From positions 310,001 through 374,000 of the forward strand of contig NZ_FNVA01000007.1 in assembly GCF_900108185.1 (NCBI RefSeq): 64,000 nucleotides of DNA. Direction: 5' to 3'. The notes beneath the pieces were generated by a model, which saw only the letters and a program-made list of their open reading frames with translations, ran no database searches and was not told the DNA's origin. The position numbers and the translations under genes are program-made. The stretch is from Bryocella elongata. Its GTDB lineage: Bacteria > Acidobacteriota > Terriglobia > Terriglobales > Acidobacteriaceae. Position 1 is the stretch's first letter; every line of letters begins with the position of its first letter. Below are positions 56,220 to 64,000 of the stretch, in pieces.

Positions 56220-57362
56220 TCAAACTGGATTGACGGTGCGGAGGAACGTCACAAGTTGTTCGTTCACTTCAGCCGAGGCTTCATGTTGTACCCAATGGCC
56301 CACGTTGTCGATCTCGAGATTGCCAACGAGGCCGGGGAGAGCAGGCCGGAGTTTGTCGAACGGTGGATACAAAGCGGCCAGACCGTCTGCCTTTCCAGAT
56401 ATGTAAAGCGACGGCTGGCTCACCCTCGCTCCTTTCCATGCAGCGGACAAATAGAAATAGGGCTCAGCCGCGCGATAGTAGTTCAGCGCACCGTGAAAGC
56501 CCGTGCGTTGGAATTCAGTAATGTTGTGGCCGACGTAGTCGGGGTCGGCCCAGGATGGTAACGGCCCTGGGGCTGGCCGATGGAGACTCCGTGCAGGATC
56601 CATCGGATTCCACCGTGTTTCGAACGGTGCAGAACCTGACGCCCAGTACAGCATCCCGGGGATTGTAACGGAGGCATCAGCCCAGATCTGATCTGCCTCC
56701 GGCTTTATCTGTTCGAACATGTAGAAATCATTCTGGTGGCCTGCCTGCCGCATCCGTTCGAAGACGCTCACATCGCCACGCGGAACGTAGGGAACACTCA
56801 TACAGAACACCGCCTTGAAACGGTCAGGACGCATAAGCGCCGCGTTCCAGGCGTGAGTAGCTCCCCAGTCATGCCCCACAATCACAGCGCTCTCGATGTT
56901 CAGAGCGTCGAGTAAGCCGACAGAATCGCCCGCAGTATGCAGCGGGGTATAGAGGTTTGGGTCTGCCGGCGCTGAACTTCTTCCATATCCGCGCATATCA
57001 GGAGCGATGGCTCGGTATCCAGCGGATGCGACAGCCTTCATCTGTCGCCGCCAGGTGTAAGACGTGTCCGGAAAACCATGACAAAAGAGCACCGCTGGCC
57101 CTTCGCCCTGTTCAGTCACATGCAGGGAGATACCATTCGTAGCAACGTCAAACGCTTTCACTGGAGTAGTGTCCATCCTTGCAAGAGTACTGGCTGTTGC
57201 TGCGCGGCCGAACAGACGGCCACGGCCCACCACTGCGCTATTCGCGAGAAAGGAGCGCCGTGAGATTGACGAGACTCGAGCGGATTGGCATTCCTCTGTG
57301 CACCTAGGTGTTAGGCGGCTCTCTCCAGAGCGCATCGATAGATTCATCTTGTCGCCATTCAT
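56220..57362 (-). CDS. Epoxide-hydrolase-type alpha/beta hydrolase with Tat-like leader
   Basis: 380 residues. A twin-Arg segment (SISRRSFLANSAVVGRG, about 33-48) precedes the core, suggesting export. The core has HGFPDTSYTW (about 95-104), the Asp nucleophile in VGHDWGATH (Asp165) and the His in NVGHWVQHE. Asp at the elbow with an HGFP/HGWP turn is the epoxide-hydrolase signature (haloalkane dehalogenases share it). Possible role: opening of epoxides from aromatic or fatty substrates. First of three Asp-type hydrolase genes on this strand. Confidence 0.85.
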   Translation of the reverse strand: MNGDKMNLSMRSGESRLTPRCTEECQSARVSSISRRSFLANSAVVGRGRLFGRAATASTLARMDTTPVKAFDVATNGISLHVTEQGEGPAVLFCHGFPDTSYTWRRQMKAVASAGYRAIAPDMRGYGRSSAPADPNLYTPLHTAGDSVGLLDALNIESAVIVGHDWGATHAWNAALMRPDRFKAVFCMSVPYVPRGDVSVFERMRQAGHQNDFYMFEQIKPEADQIWADASVTIPGMLYWASGSAPFETRWNPMDPARSLHRPAPGPLPSWADPDYVGHNITEFQRTGFHGALNYYRAAEPYFYLSAAWKGARVSQPSLYISGKADGLAALYPPFDKLRPALPGLVGNLEIDNVGHWVQHEASAEVNEQLVTFLRTVNPV

Positions 57363-57453
57363 GCATTCACCTCACGGCTTCCGCGGGTTGAACCAGCGGA
57401 GGGGATTCTCAGGACACGGGCTCTCATCTCGACCAGTTCTACGAAACTCCGGG

Positions 57454-58455
57454 TCACAGCCTTTTGGCGTCAAGCCAGGTTCGGATGGCGTGGACGCTTT
57501 CGGCCTTGCATTCGAGCGGTAGCCAATGGCCTGAAGGCAAGCTCGTGACTGACAGGTCCCTGCAGGTATCGCGCATCGGATCTCCAACCCGATTGTGGTT
57601 GATGTCGCAGAGCCCATCGAAGTCACCATTGAGGAACAGCACAGGCTGGTGGAGCCGCCCCTGCTCGGGAGCGGCGTCAGCATACGCCAGGTTGGCGGTG
57701 TCATTCAGATACCACGAGTTCCCCGGACGAAACCCTGTGAGTCGGAAAGCTGCGACTAATGCATCGAAGTCCTGAGTTGGCCAAAGCGCGGGGTCGGGCG
57801 CGACAGCGGGAGCATGGTGGTCCTCCCCGAACCAGCCTCCATTGCGAGTGACCAGCGCGGACCGGTAAAGCTTCCCCGCGGAGGCCGGGGTCCCGCTGCG
57901 ATAAATTGCCGCCAATGTCGCGGGGATATCCGCATCGAAGTCCGCGACCGTTTGATCGAAATGGGTCAAATAGAAGCGGTAATAGTCCCATTGGCCATCC
58001 GGGTACAGATCCGCTGGATACAGCTGCCTATCAACGAGCGGGACAAGAGTCGGCAAAGCAAAGGCAGCTGGGAAATACGGGACGGAGACAAAGACGACAC
58101 CACGGATACGGTGGGGATGATGCGCTGCCAGCGCGCCAACCACTGGGCTTCCCAGATCATGGCCAACCCAGACAGCAGGATGCGCACCGAGATGGTCATG
58201 AAGTTCAACCATATCCTGAACGACTTCGCGGAGAGCATACGCTTCAGGGCCCGAGGGGGCTGACGATGCGCCATATCCTCGCATGTCGGGTGCGACACAA
58301 CGCCAACCATCAGACGCGAATGTTTCGACCTGTGCACGCCACACGAGACCGATCCCGGGCCAACCATGCAGGAAGACCATGAGCGGGCCGTCCGCTGGGC
58401 CTGCCTCCCAGTAACGTGTTGTGTGACGGAGCGTACTGAACGTATGAGAGGTCAA
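57454..58455 (-). CDS. Epoxide-hydrolase-type alpha/beta hydrolase
   Basis: 333 residues, no leader. The core shows FLHGWPGIGLVW, PDMRGYGASSAP, the Asp nucleophile in WVGHDLGSP (about residue 99) and the His in SGHWLPLE. Cap-domain Tyr residues (YYRFYLTHF) are candidates for epoxide activation. Related to the flanking hydrolases in the same orientation, with about 90 bases to the one downstream, so possibly one transcript; substrate unknown. Confidence 0.87.
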   Translation of the reverse strand: MTSHTFSTLRHTTRYWEAGPADGPLMVFLHGWPGIGLVWRAQVETFASDGWRCVAPDMRGYGASSAPSGPEAYALREVVQDMVELHDHLGAHPAVWVGHDLGSPVVGALAAHHPHRIRGVVFVSVPYFPAAFALPTLVPLVDRQLYPADLYPDGQWDYYRFYLTHFDQTVADFDADIPATLAAIYRSGTPASAGKLYRSALVTRNGGWFGEDHHAPAVAPDPALWPTQDFDALVAAFRLTGFRPGNSWYLNDTANLAYADAAPEQGRLHQPVLFLNGDFDGLCDINHNRVGDPMRDTCRDLSVTSLPSGHWLPLECKAESVHAIRTWLDAKRL

Positions 58456-58732
58456 GCTGGATTCTCCTTGAGGGAAGCTTCTCCTGCGGCTTCTTGCGAC
58501 GCTCCGCCGGGTAAGAGGCTAGCTCCGATGGCAGCCAAGCTCCTAGGAAAGCGCGGGGAGAAATAAGCGATTCGGTAACCGGTTCCGTCCCTTGGACAGC
58601 CGTCCACGCAGACCTGTCGCGTTTGAGGCTCTTCTGGCGGTTTCTGCGTCGGGGGTTCACAGATCTCATCCTCGGAACTGCTGCGCCGTCTATCTCTTCG
58701 AGCCTGTCGCAGGTTGGCGCCGGCGCCGATCA

Positions 58733-59596
58733 CTAGTCAGCCGCCAGCATGGCTCGGACCACGTCCTCGGGCGCATCGACCTGAGGCCAATGACCGGCGG
58801 GCAACGTGACTAGGGTCGCATTCGCAAGCTTGGCTACCAAGTCTTGAGCCACGCCAACATTCAGGTATGGGTCCTTTTCACCCCAGACCAATTGGAAAGG
58901 TATGTCGAGGTGCTTCAGGGCCGGGAGGTGTGCGTCGTTTCGGTCGACTTCATCAAAGAGTTCGCCGGTCAACTTCGCGAAGGCGAATCCAGCGCTAGGC
59001 GTCTGTCGGAAGTTCTGATCGATGATGGGAGCCAGAAACTCCTCGTAGTGTTTCGCTTGGAGTTCGGAAAGATCCGTCTTGAACTGTCCGCGCTGGAAGT
59101 TCAGGATCCACGCGAACTCCTTTGGGTCCGACACCATAGCTCTCGTCATGGCTGCCAGGCTCGTGGTCGCGAACAGTTCAATGAACTCCGGAAGCTTAAG
59201 AGATGGCGCTGAACCGTAGAAGCAATTGAAGAGGCAGACGCTGGCCGTTCTGTCCGGGTGCTTCAACGCAAAGTTGATTGCCGTCGGGCCACCCGCGTCG
59301 TGTGCAACGGGAATCGCCTGGTCGAGATTCAGGTCCTCGACTACGGCTTCGAGGTCTCTCAGCTGCTGCTCAAAGCTATAGGTGTATTGCGGAGATTTAT
59401 CAGATCCGCCGAATCCGAGAAAGTCGAACGTCACGACGCGGCGGCCTTCCTTAGCAACGAGAGGTGCCCATTCGTCAAAGATGTGAAGATTGTCCGGAAA
59501 CCCATGCAACGCTACGTACGCAGGTCCCGCTCCGGGGTAGTCGCGAACAAGCAGATTACCTTGTCCCTGGTTGATGCGATGTTCCTGGTATTCCAT
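58733..59596 (-). CDS. Epoxide-hydrolase/dehalogenase-like alpha/beta hydrolase
   Basis: 287 residues from ATG 59596 (GGAGGG just upstream); the frame is open to 59617. HGFPDNLHIFDEW is the oxyanion turn, the Asp nucleophile is in IPVAHDAGGP, the acid is in WGEKDPYLNV and the His is in PAGHWPQVD. The cap is helical (FIELFATTSLAAMTRAMVSD). Third hydrolase with an Asp elbow in a row. Haloalkane dehalogenase or epoxide hydrolase activity are both possible. Confidence 0.85.
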   Translation of the reverse strand: MEYQEHRINQGQGNLLVRDYPGAGPAYVALHGFPDNLHIFDEWAPLVAKEGRRVVTFDFLGFGGSDKSPQYTYSFEQQLRDLEAVVEDLNLDQAIPVAHDAGGPTAINFALKHPDRTASVCLFNCFYGSAPSLKLPEFIELFATTSLAAMTRAMVSDPKEFAWILNFQRGQFKTDLSELQAKHYEEFLAPIIDQNFRQTPSAGFAFAKLTGELFDEVDRNDAHLPALKHLDIPFQLVWGEKDPYLNVGVAQDLVAKLANATLVTLPAGHWPQVDAPEDVVRAMLAAD

Positions 59597-59752
59597 GATC
59601 CCTCCGCTTGCGGGCAAGAAGCCGGTGTGCGCTAGGCGCGGCTTCTCAATTCAAGAGTAGGAGGGGCTCTGTCCAAGAACTTGTCTGATTCGTTTGGAAT
59701 TTGGAAAAACCAGTGGCTTTGTCTGGTCGTCGACCCCGGCTTCGCGCCGAAA

Positions 59753-60382
59753 TTATGTGTTGAGAAAGCCTCGCTTCAGCGCAATCATCACCGCATGGGT
59801 GCGGTCGTTCGCACCCAGTTTCGAAAACACGCTCTTCATATAGCCCTTGACTGTATGCTCGGTCAGTCCAAGACGTTCCGCGATGATCTTATTGGAGCAG
59901 CCGGCCGCAGCGTTCTGTAGGACTTCGATCTCTCGGGGAGATAGGGCGTCAGAGTTCAGATGCTCCATCAGCCCCGTCGCTACCTCTGCAGGAATCTTCG
60001 TTTGGCCGGCGTGCACACACCGTATGGTATCGATCAAATTATCGCGGAGCATGTCCTTTAGCAGATAGCTGGAAGCACCCGATTTGAAGGCTCTGGCGGC
60101 TTGGATATCGCCTGAGTACGTCGTCAGGACAACGATCTTTGCCAGTGGAAACTCGTTGCGGATGGAGACGAGAGCCTCCATTCCATTCATCCGAGGCATT
60201 TGAAGGTCCATCAATGTGACGTCTGGAAGCAACTTTCGGTATGACTCCACCGCTTCCTGGCCGTCCTTGGCCTCTCCCACGAGTTCCATATCGTCTTCTT
60301 GCTGCAGGGCAAACGCAATCCCGTCCCGGACGAGCGGATGATCGTCGGCACAGAGCACTCGGATGCGATGGTGGTTCGGCAT
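59753..60382 (-). CDS. NarL/FixJ-family response regulator
   Basis: 209 residues from ATG 60382, where the receiver starts; the frame is open to 60511. Receiver: CADDHPLVRDG, phospho-acceptor Asp59 in LMDLQMPRMNG, Thr in LTTYSG and Lys in YLLKDM. LuxR-type HTH: SPREIEVLQNAAAGCSNKIIAERLGL, then HTVKGYMKSVFSKLGAND. No kinase is adjacent; the HisKA_3 sensor kinase at 41312 is of the type that pairs with NarL regulators. Divergent from the VOC gene. Confidence 0.92.
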   Translation of the reverse strand: MPNHHRIRVLCADDHPLVRDGIAFALQQEDDMELVGEAKDGQEAVESYRKLLPDVTLMDLQMPRMNGMEALVSIRNEFPLAKIVVLTTYSGDIQAARAFKSGASSYLLKDMLRDNLIDTIRCVHAGQTKIPAEVATGLMEHLNSDALSPREIEVLQNAAAGCSNKIIAERLGLTEHTVKGYMKSVFSKLGANDRTHAVMIALKRGFLNT

Positions 60383-60667
60383 ATTTTCATTCCCGGTTAC
60401 GCGAGCAGCGACGCGCCCTGAGAGGCGCAGATGGCTCATCTTCGCACCGTCGCTACCATCAGGGCAATCAATCGTGAGGCGGCAGGTTCGCGGGCGGCTC
60501 CGTTGTATCAAGATCCACGGTCGTGCCGACTCACACGAAAAATGAGCGAGGCGGCAAAGAACGGATGGCGTGGTGCAGCGATGATGAACACTGGCAGCAG
60601 TTGGAAACGTCTGGGCAGGTCAACCAGGCACTGATTGCATTTCCATGAAGTCGACAAGGAGACCCCG

Positions 60668-61111
60668 GTGCCCGCCCCTCATACAGCCAGTCCGTTTGCC
60701 TCGATGAAGATCAACCACACAGCTATTCGAGTGCCCGACTTCGATACCGCGGCTGCTTGGTATCAGGACACGCTTGATTTCCGTGTAAAGCAATCCCTCA
60801 ACTTCGCTGGGGTCACATTCGCCTTCGTCTATCCGGCGGGCGATGACAGTTTTCACTTCGAGCTTCTTGCCGGCCCCGGCGCAGAAGATCGTCCGTTATA
60901 CAAGGACTTGCACGAAAGCTATAAAATGTCCGGGTGGCACCACCCGGGCTTTAGCGTGGACAGTGTCGACGACACGATTGCGGAACTCAAACGCCGTGGA
61001 ACGACTATTGCCAGCGAACCCCATGATGTACCTGCGATGGGCCTGCGTGTCGCATTCTTTGCGGACCCCTGGGGTAATCTCTTCGAGCTCATTCAGCAGA
61101 TCAGCAAGTAG
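60668..61111 (+). CDS. VOC-family (glyoxalase-fold) protein
   Basis: 147 residues from a GTG at 60668 with AAGGAG 6 bases upstream (an ATG at 60635 is in frame). Two beta-alpha-beta-beta-beta modules: MKINHTAIRVPDFDTAAAWY with His, FHFELLAGP with Glu, then HHPGFSVDSVDD with His and LRVAFFADPWGNLFEL with Glu. The four residues form the usual metal site. Members include glyoxalases, dioxygenases and resistance proteins; in this island a detoxifying or ring-cleaving role is plausible but not shown. Confidence 0.88.
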   Translation: MPAPHTASPFASMKINHTAIRVPDFDTAAAWYQDTLDFRVKQSLNFAGVTFAFVYPAGDDSFHFELLAGPGAEDRPLYKDLHESYKMSGWHHPGFSVDSVDDTIAELKRRGTTIASEPHDVPAMGLRVAFFADPWGNLFELIQQISK

Positions 61112-61287
61112 CTGAAGTCGTCGTATGAAGGTGGCCGGCGAGGCTTTTGCAAATGTTGCCAGTTGTTTTCGTCCGGTCAGCCAGATTCGTTGCTAGCAGC
61201 TTTTCCCCATAGCGAAGCACTGGCACATTCGTCTCCGGTCTGGTACCGGTGGTCTATGCGGTTCGGCGTCTCGAAGCGGATAACTCT

Positions 61288-61929
61288 ATGAATGATCCCA
61301 ATCCAGCGTCCTGTCCCCAACAACTCGATATTGATTCGTTGGTCCAACTTGCTCGCCGCAATGATCCTGATGCCTTCAATGAGCTCATGCGCAGGCACGA
61401 TGGCGCTGTACGCCGCACCGCATACTCCATTCTGAAAAATCTCCAGGACGCCGAAGATGCAGCCCAGGAGACTTACCTCCGGGTGGTGGAGAAGCTCAAT
61501 ACTTTCGAGGGTGCTTCAAAGTTTTCAACGTGGTTGACCCGTATAGCGATCAACACAAGTCTGATGCGTCTGCGGAGGCAACGTTCACGGCCAGCCTTCT
61601 CGCTTGAGGAGCTAACGGACGGCGATGCTTCTTCTTTCCCTCCGCTCGCGGATCCGCGCCTCGATCCGGAAGAGCAATTTTGCAGCGCGAACATGAGGGC
61701 GCGTTTGAATGAGGCTGTGCGCAATCTTCCCTCGCATCTCCGGGAGGTTGCTGAGGACCAGATCTACGCGGAGCTGCCTATCAAGGACTCCGCAGACAGA
61801 AGGGGCATCACCGTGGCCGCTGCGAAGTCACGCGCCCATCGTGCACGCAGGCTCTTGATAGGTGCTCTTCAGCCTCCACCTCCCCAGCTTCACCCTTTCC
61901 GCGTGAAGGACGAGATGGCGACGAAATGA
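61288..61929 (+). CDS. ECF-type RNA polymerase sigma factor
   Basis: 213 residues from ATG 61288; an upstream in-frame ATG is at 61249. Region 2: PDAFNELMRRHDGAVRRTAY, DAEDAAQETYLRVVEKL, then FSTWLTRIAINTSLMRLRRQ. Region 4: NLPSHLREVAEDQIYAELPIKDSADRRG, then VAAAKSRAHRARRLL; its first helix is less typical than in the two core sigma factors. No anti-sigma gene is adjacent. It could control the SDR or VOC genes nearby. Confidence 0.88.
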   Translation: MNDPNPASCPQQLDIDSLVQLARRNDPDAFNELMRRHDGAVRRTAYSILKNLQDAEDAAQETYLRVVEKLNTFEGASKFSTWLTRIAINTSLMRLRRQRSRPAFSLEELTDGDASSFPPLADPRLDPEEQFCSANMRARLNEAVRNLPSHLREVAEDQIYAELPIKDSADRRGITVAAAKSRAHRARRLLIGALQPPPPQLHPFRVKDEMATK

Positions 61930-62228
61930 CAGACTTGTTCACTCGCCGTGCAGGGGGTTACTCACGAGCTTCCCTACCATCAGAATGCCGTCGGGAGCGG
62001 CAATCGCCTCAGGGGTGCGAGTAAACTCTCCCGTCGCGGCGGATCTGATCGGCAGGTCTTGTCCTCGGAAACGAAGCCGGGCATTCATTATTTCCGCCAC
62101 CCGGGGTGCCCGTTTGCCCACATCAGATTCTTAACGCAAAGAATCACAATGATGAATCTAGAACGACTGGTATTAGCAACTCGGCGCTGTATCGTTCGTA
62201 TTCCACAGTCTCGGAATGAGGGGCTCCT

Positions 62229-62969
62229 ATGTCGCAACTGATCGGGAAAGTGGCAATCGTGACCGGTGCATCGCGTGGTATCGGAGCAGCGATCGCGCAA
62301 CGTCTCGCAGCAAACGGCGCGAGTGTTGCAATTACCTATGCGAAGGACACCGACGGAGCGGCCGCGGTGGTCAGCGAAATCGAAAGCGCCGGTGGCAGAG
62401 CAATGGCCATCCAAGCTGATGTGACAGACGCCGCAGCCGTGCGGCACGCAATTGAAGACGCCGTCGCAAGTCTCGGTCGCTTGGACATTCTCGTGAACAA
62501 TGCCGGTATGGCCATCCCGAAGAAATTCCAGGAGACGACCGTCGAAGACTTCGACCGGATCATCGACACGAATCTGCGGGGAGTCTTCGTCACCACGCAG
62601 GCAGCGTTGGAACATATGAATGACAATGGGCGCATCATCAACATTGGCTCCTGCGTGGGTGAGCGCGCAATGTTGCTGGGTCTGGTCGCGTATGCGTCCA
62701 CTAAAGGGGCAGTCAGGATGTTCACGCAGGCCCTGTCGCGAGAAGTAGGCCACCGTGGCATCACCGTGAATAATGTTCAACCCGGCCCAATTGATACAGA
62801 TCTCAACCCTTCCGATGGCCATCGGTCGACTGCATGGAAGGCGGCGATCGCGCTTGGCCGATACGGTCGCGTTGAGGAGGTCGCAGCCTTGGTCGCGTTT
62901 GTCGCAGGCCCGGAATCTTCTTACGTTACAGGCGCAAACCTTACGGTGGACGGTGGTACCAACGCCTAG
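62229..62969 (+). CDS. SDR-family oxidoreductase (classical)
   Basis: 246 residues of a short-chain dehydrogenase. NADP-type glycine motif TGASRGIG (about 12-19), NNAG (about 88-91), catalytic Ser in INIGSCVG, Tyr-x-x-x-Lys in YASTKGA, and PGPIDTDL plus the C-terminal TVDGG. It is 3-oxoacyl-ACP reductase-like in length and motifs; the true substrate is open. It lies 300 bases after the sigma gene. Confidence 0.92.
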   Translation: MSQLIGKVAIVTGASRGIGAAIAQRLAANGASVAITYAKDTDGAAAVVSEIESAGGRAMAIQADVTDAAAVRHAIEDAVASLGRLDILVNNAGMAIPKKFQETTVEDFDRIIDTNLRGVFVTTQAALEHMNDNGRIINIGSCVGERAMLLGLVAYASTKGAVRMFTQALSREVGHRGITVNNVQPGPIDTDLNPSDGHRSTAWKAAIALGRYGRVEEVAALVAFVAGPESSYVTGANLTVDGGTNA

Positions 62970-63539
62970 AGAGTCCATATCCGCTCGTTTGTATCCCGTT
63001 GGCCACTCTTACGCGCTTGCTTTGCACCGCAGCACCAGCCCGTGTTGAGACCCGACTGCTACAGGCGGTTCAGTTGACCCAAATGGATCCAATGCAGGGT
63101 GCCCGATGGCTGCTGCGTGCAAGACCGCCTGAATATCCGCAATAGTTATGTCGATACTGCATGTCGCGGGGTAGCGTGAGGCGGAGAAGTAGATAGGGCT
63201 CCGATAGGTTGGGTGTGACTGCCTTCGATCATCGCGCCGTTCCGATCCGCCAATCGATAGCGACGAGTCTTTCTAGCCAGGATTGACAGAAGCATTGACG
63301 ATGCGCTGGCATACGCACACGGGAGCGAGCTTTCGGTACGCGTGATTGTCGGAGCGGGATCACCGGCGGGACACTTCTAATCTTGATTCCAGGGCCGCAC
63401 CGCGGATGAGGCTCCGACTACTAAACAAGGAGATTGGGCCGTGGAGCATTGCAACAAGGACACGGGCGGATGCCGCGTTGTTCATGGCGTTGTTCCGCGC
63501 AACGTGGACTACTACATGATCCCGGTGCTGCGATTGCCG
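62970..63539. other. Intergenic region at the right end
   Basis: 570 bases after the SDR gene with no supported gene. Frames are short and interrupted. The part from 63440 to 63539 is open on the plus strand but has no recognisable protein motif. Confidence 0.35.
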
Positions 63540-63976
63540 GTGCGACGAGAGCTAGCGGGTAGCGTGAGAGGCCGAACAGGTTCCGAACGCGATCAAACAC
63601 TGTCTTGCTCCGTACGAGACCTGTTCGAAAGCTGTCGAAGACGGCCATCACCTAAGCCGACAGGCTTAGGGATGGTGTCTCTCTACCTCACCCTCGCTCA
63701 TCGTTGCACGGACCTGAGCTTGGGCAGTGAGCGCGCAGCAGCAGATGCGACGAGGACAGCGCCCGCCGGGATGTCGTGCGCCGAAAGGTTGGCAGGCGGT
63801 GTCGAGAAGACTCGTAGGTAGATCAGGAGCGAGCGATGGAGAGGCGGGACTGGACGGGGCGCGCGTCCCACCTCCCGAGAATCTTCGAAGAGAGGTAAGC
63901 GGCTGGCCGCGGGAAGGGAATTCGTCATAGCATCGGAAGAAGTCGGCGGTATTTCAAGCGCGGCTATGGAGGTTTG
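63540..63976 (+). mobile_element. Possible 5' part of a group II intron (structured, non-coding)
   Basis: GTGCG at 63540-63544 matches the GUGYG start of group II introns. Downstream are paired elements: CGAACAGGT (63573-63581) with ACCTGTTCG (63619-63627), and a perfect 8-bp hairpin CCTAAGCC/GGCTTAGG (63651-63670) with a GACA loop. A gene with GGAGG and ATG at 63977 begins about 440 bases from the GTGCG, similar to the spacing between an intron start and its reverse-transcriptase gene. The reverse transcriptase and domain V would lie past the window edge, so this remains a guess. Confidence 0.35.
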
Positions 63977-64000
63977 ATGAACGTAAAGAATTTGCTCGCC
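63977..64000 (+). CDS. Start of a gene cut by the window edge
   Basis: GGAGG at 63968-63972 is 4 bases ahead of an ATG at 63977. The visible residues are MNVKNLLA. Too short to identify; it is either the intron-encoded protein of the element above or an unrelated gene. Confidence 0.4.

Noticed and set aside
62088-62978. 296-codon frame opposite the SDR gene
   Set aside because: Antisense to an SDR gene with all catalytic motifs; Cys/Arg/His-rich and without family pattern.
63441-63821. 126-codon frame near the right end
   Set aside because: Arg-rich, no motif, no ribosome site and overlapping clear hairpins; it is more likely structured RNA or non-coding.

Overview
The window looks like the chromosome of a soil Acidobacteriota, probably Terriglobales (Granulicella, Terriglobus or Edaphobacter type). 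The evidence is an Oar-type TonB receptor of about 1180 residues with an N-terminal carboxypeptidase-regulatory-like domain, a fragment of the soil-associated TIGR03435/DUF3738 family, Tat-exported plant-polysaccharide hydrolases, conserved Ser-rich secreted proteins, a beta-propeller sensor kinase and GC-rich palindromic intergenic repeats of a kind I associate with that order. This is inferred from protein and repeat style; there is no rRNA in the window.

Region 1 (1-8.7 kb): polysaccharide use. It holds a partial unknown gene, a GH28 pectinase-like enzyme, a stand-alone receiver protein, a GH79 glucuronidase-like enzyme and the TonB receptor, which ends at a strong hairpin. Region 2 (8.7-13.6 kb): glmS carries an in-frame repeat-derived insertion. 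It is followed by a lower-GC two-gene cassette (AAA ATPase plus PIN-like protein), then a cluster of palindromic repeats around a broken brnT toxin gene.

Region 3 (13.7-35.2 kb): high-GC core. It holds small membrane proteins, paralogous outer-membrane barrels, a LytTR regulator, an ECF sigma operon with two membrane proteins, rlmB, a pseudo-M1 peptidase, secreted hydrolases, an AsmA-like protein, two signal peptidases I beside rnc, a large TPR protein, a second ECF sigma with its zinc-finger anti-sigma, and a glutaminyl cyclase-like lipoprotein.

Region 4 (35.3 kb to the end): an accessory island starting at tRNA-Ala(GGC). A frameshifted tyrosine recombinase lies 17 bp from the tRNA, followed by an excisionase-like gene, an internally deleted LysR gene, an Stb-like plasmid stability operon (HTH, ParA-like ATPase, membrane-anchored third protein) preceded by 17-bp direct repeats, and a decayed zone with GH43 and possible Fic remnants. 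The rest looks like a tolerance and detoxification set: an orphan hybrid sensor kinase, a DUF5700-like protease, an amber-interrupted DUF3738 gene, tandem AraC regulators, a TolC/YtcA/MdtN/MdtO efflux operon, three epoxide-hydrolase-type alpha/beta hydrolases plus one serine hydrolase, a NarL regulator, a VOC protein, an ECF sigma factor and an SDR. The last 460 bases look structured and non-coding ahead of a gene that runs off the edge, possibly the 5' part of a group II intron.

The strongest candidates for something undescribed are the ATPase/PIN-like pair at 10744-12608, the translated repeat inside glmS together with its palindrome family, and the plasmid-derived Stb-like module in the tRNA-borne island.
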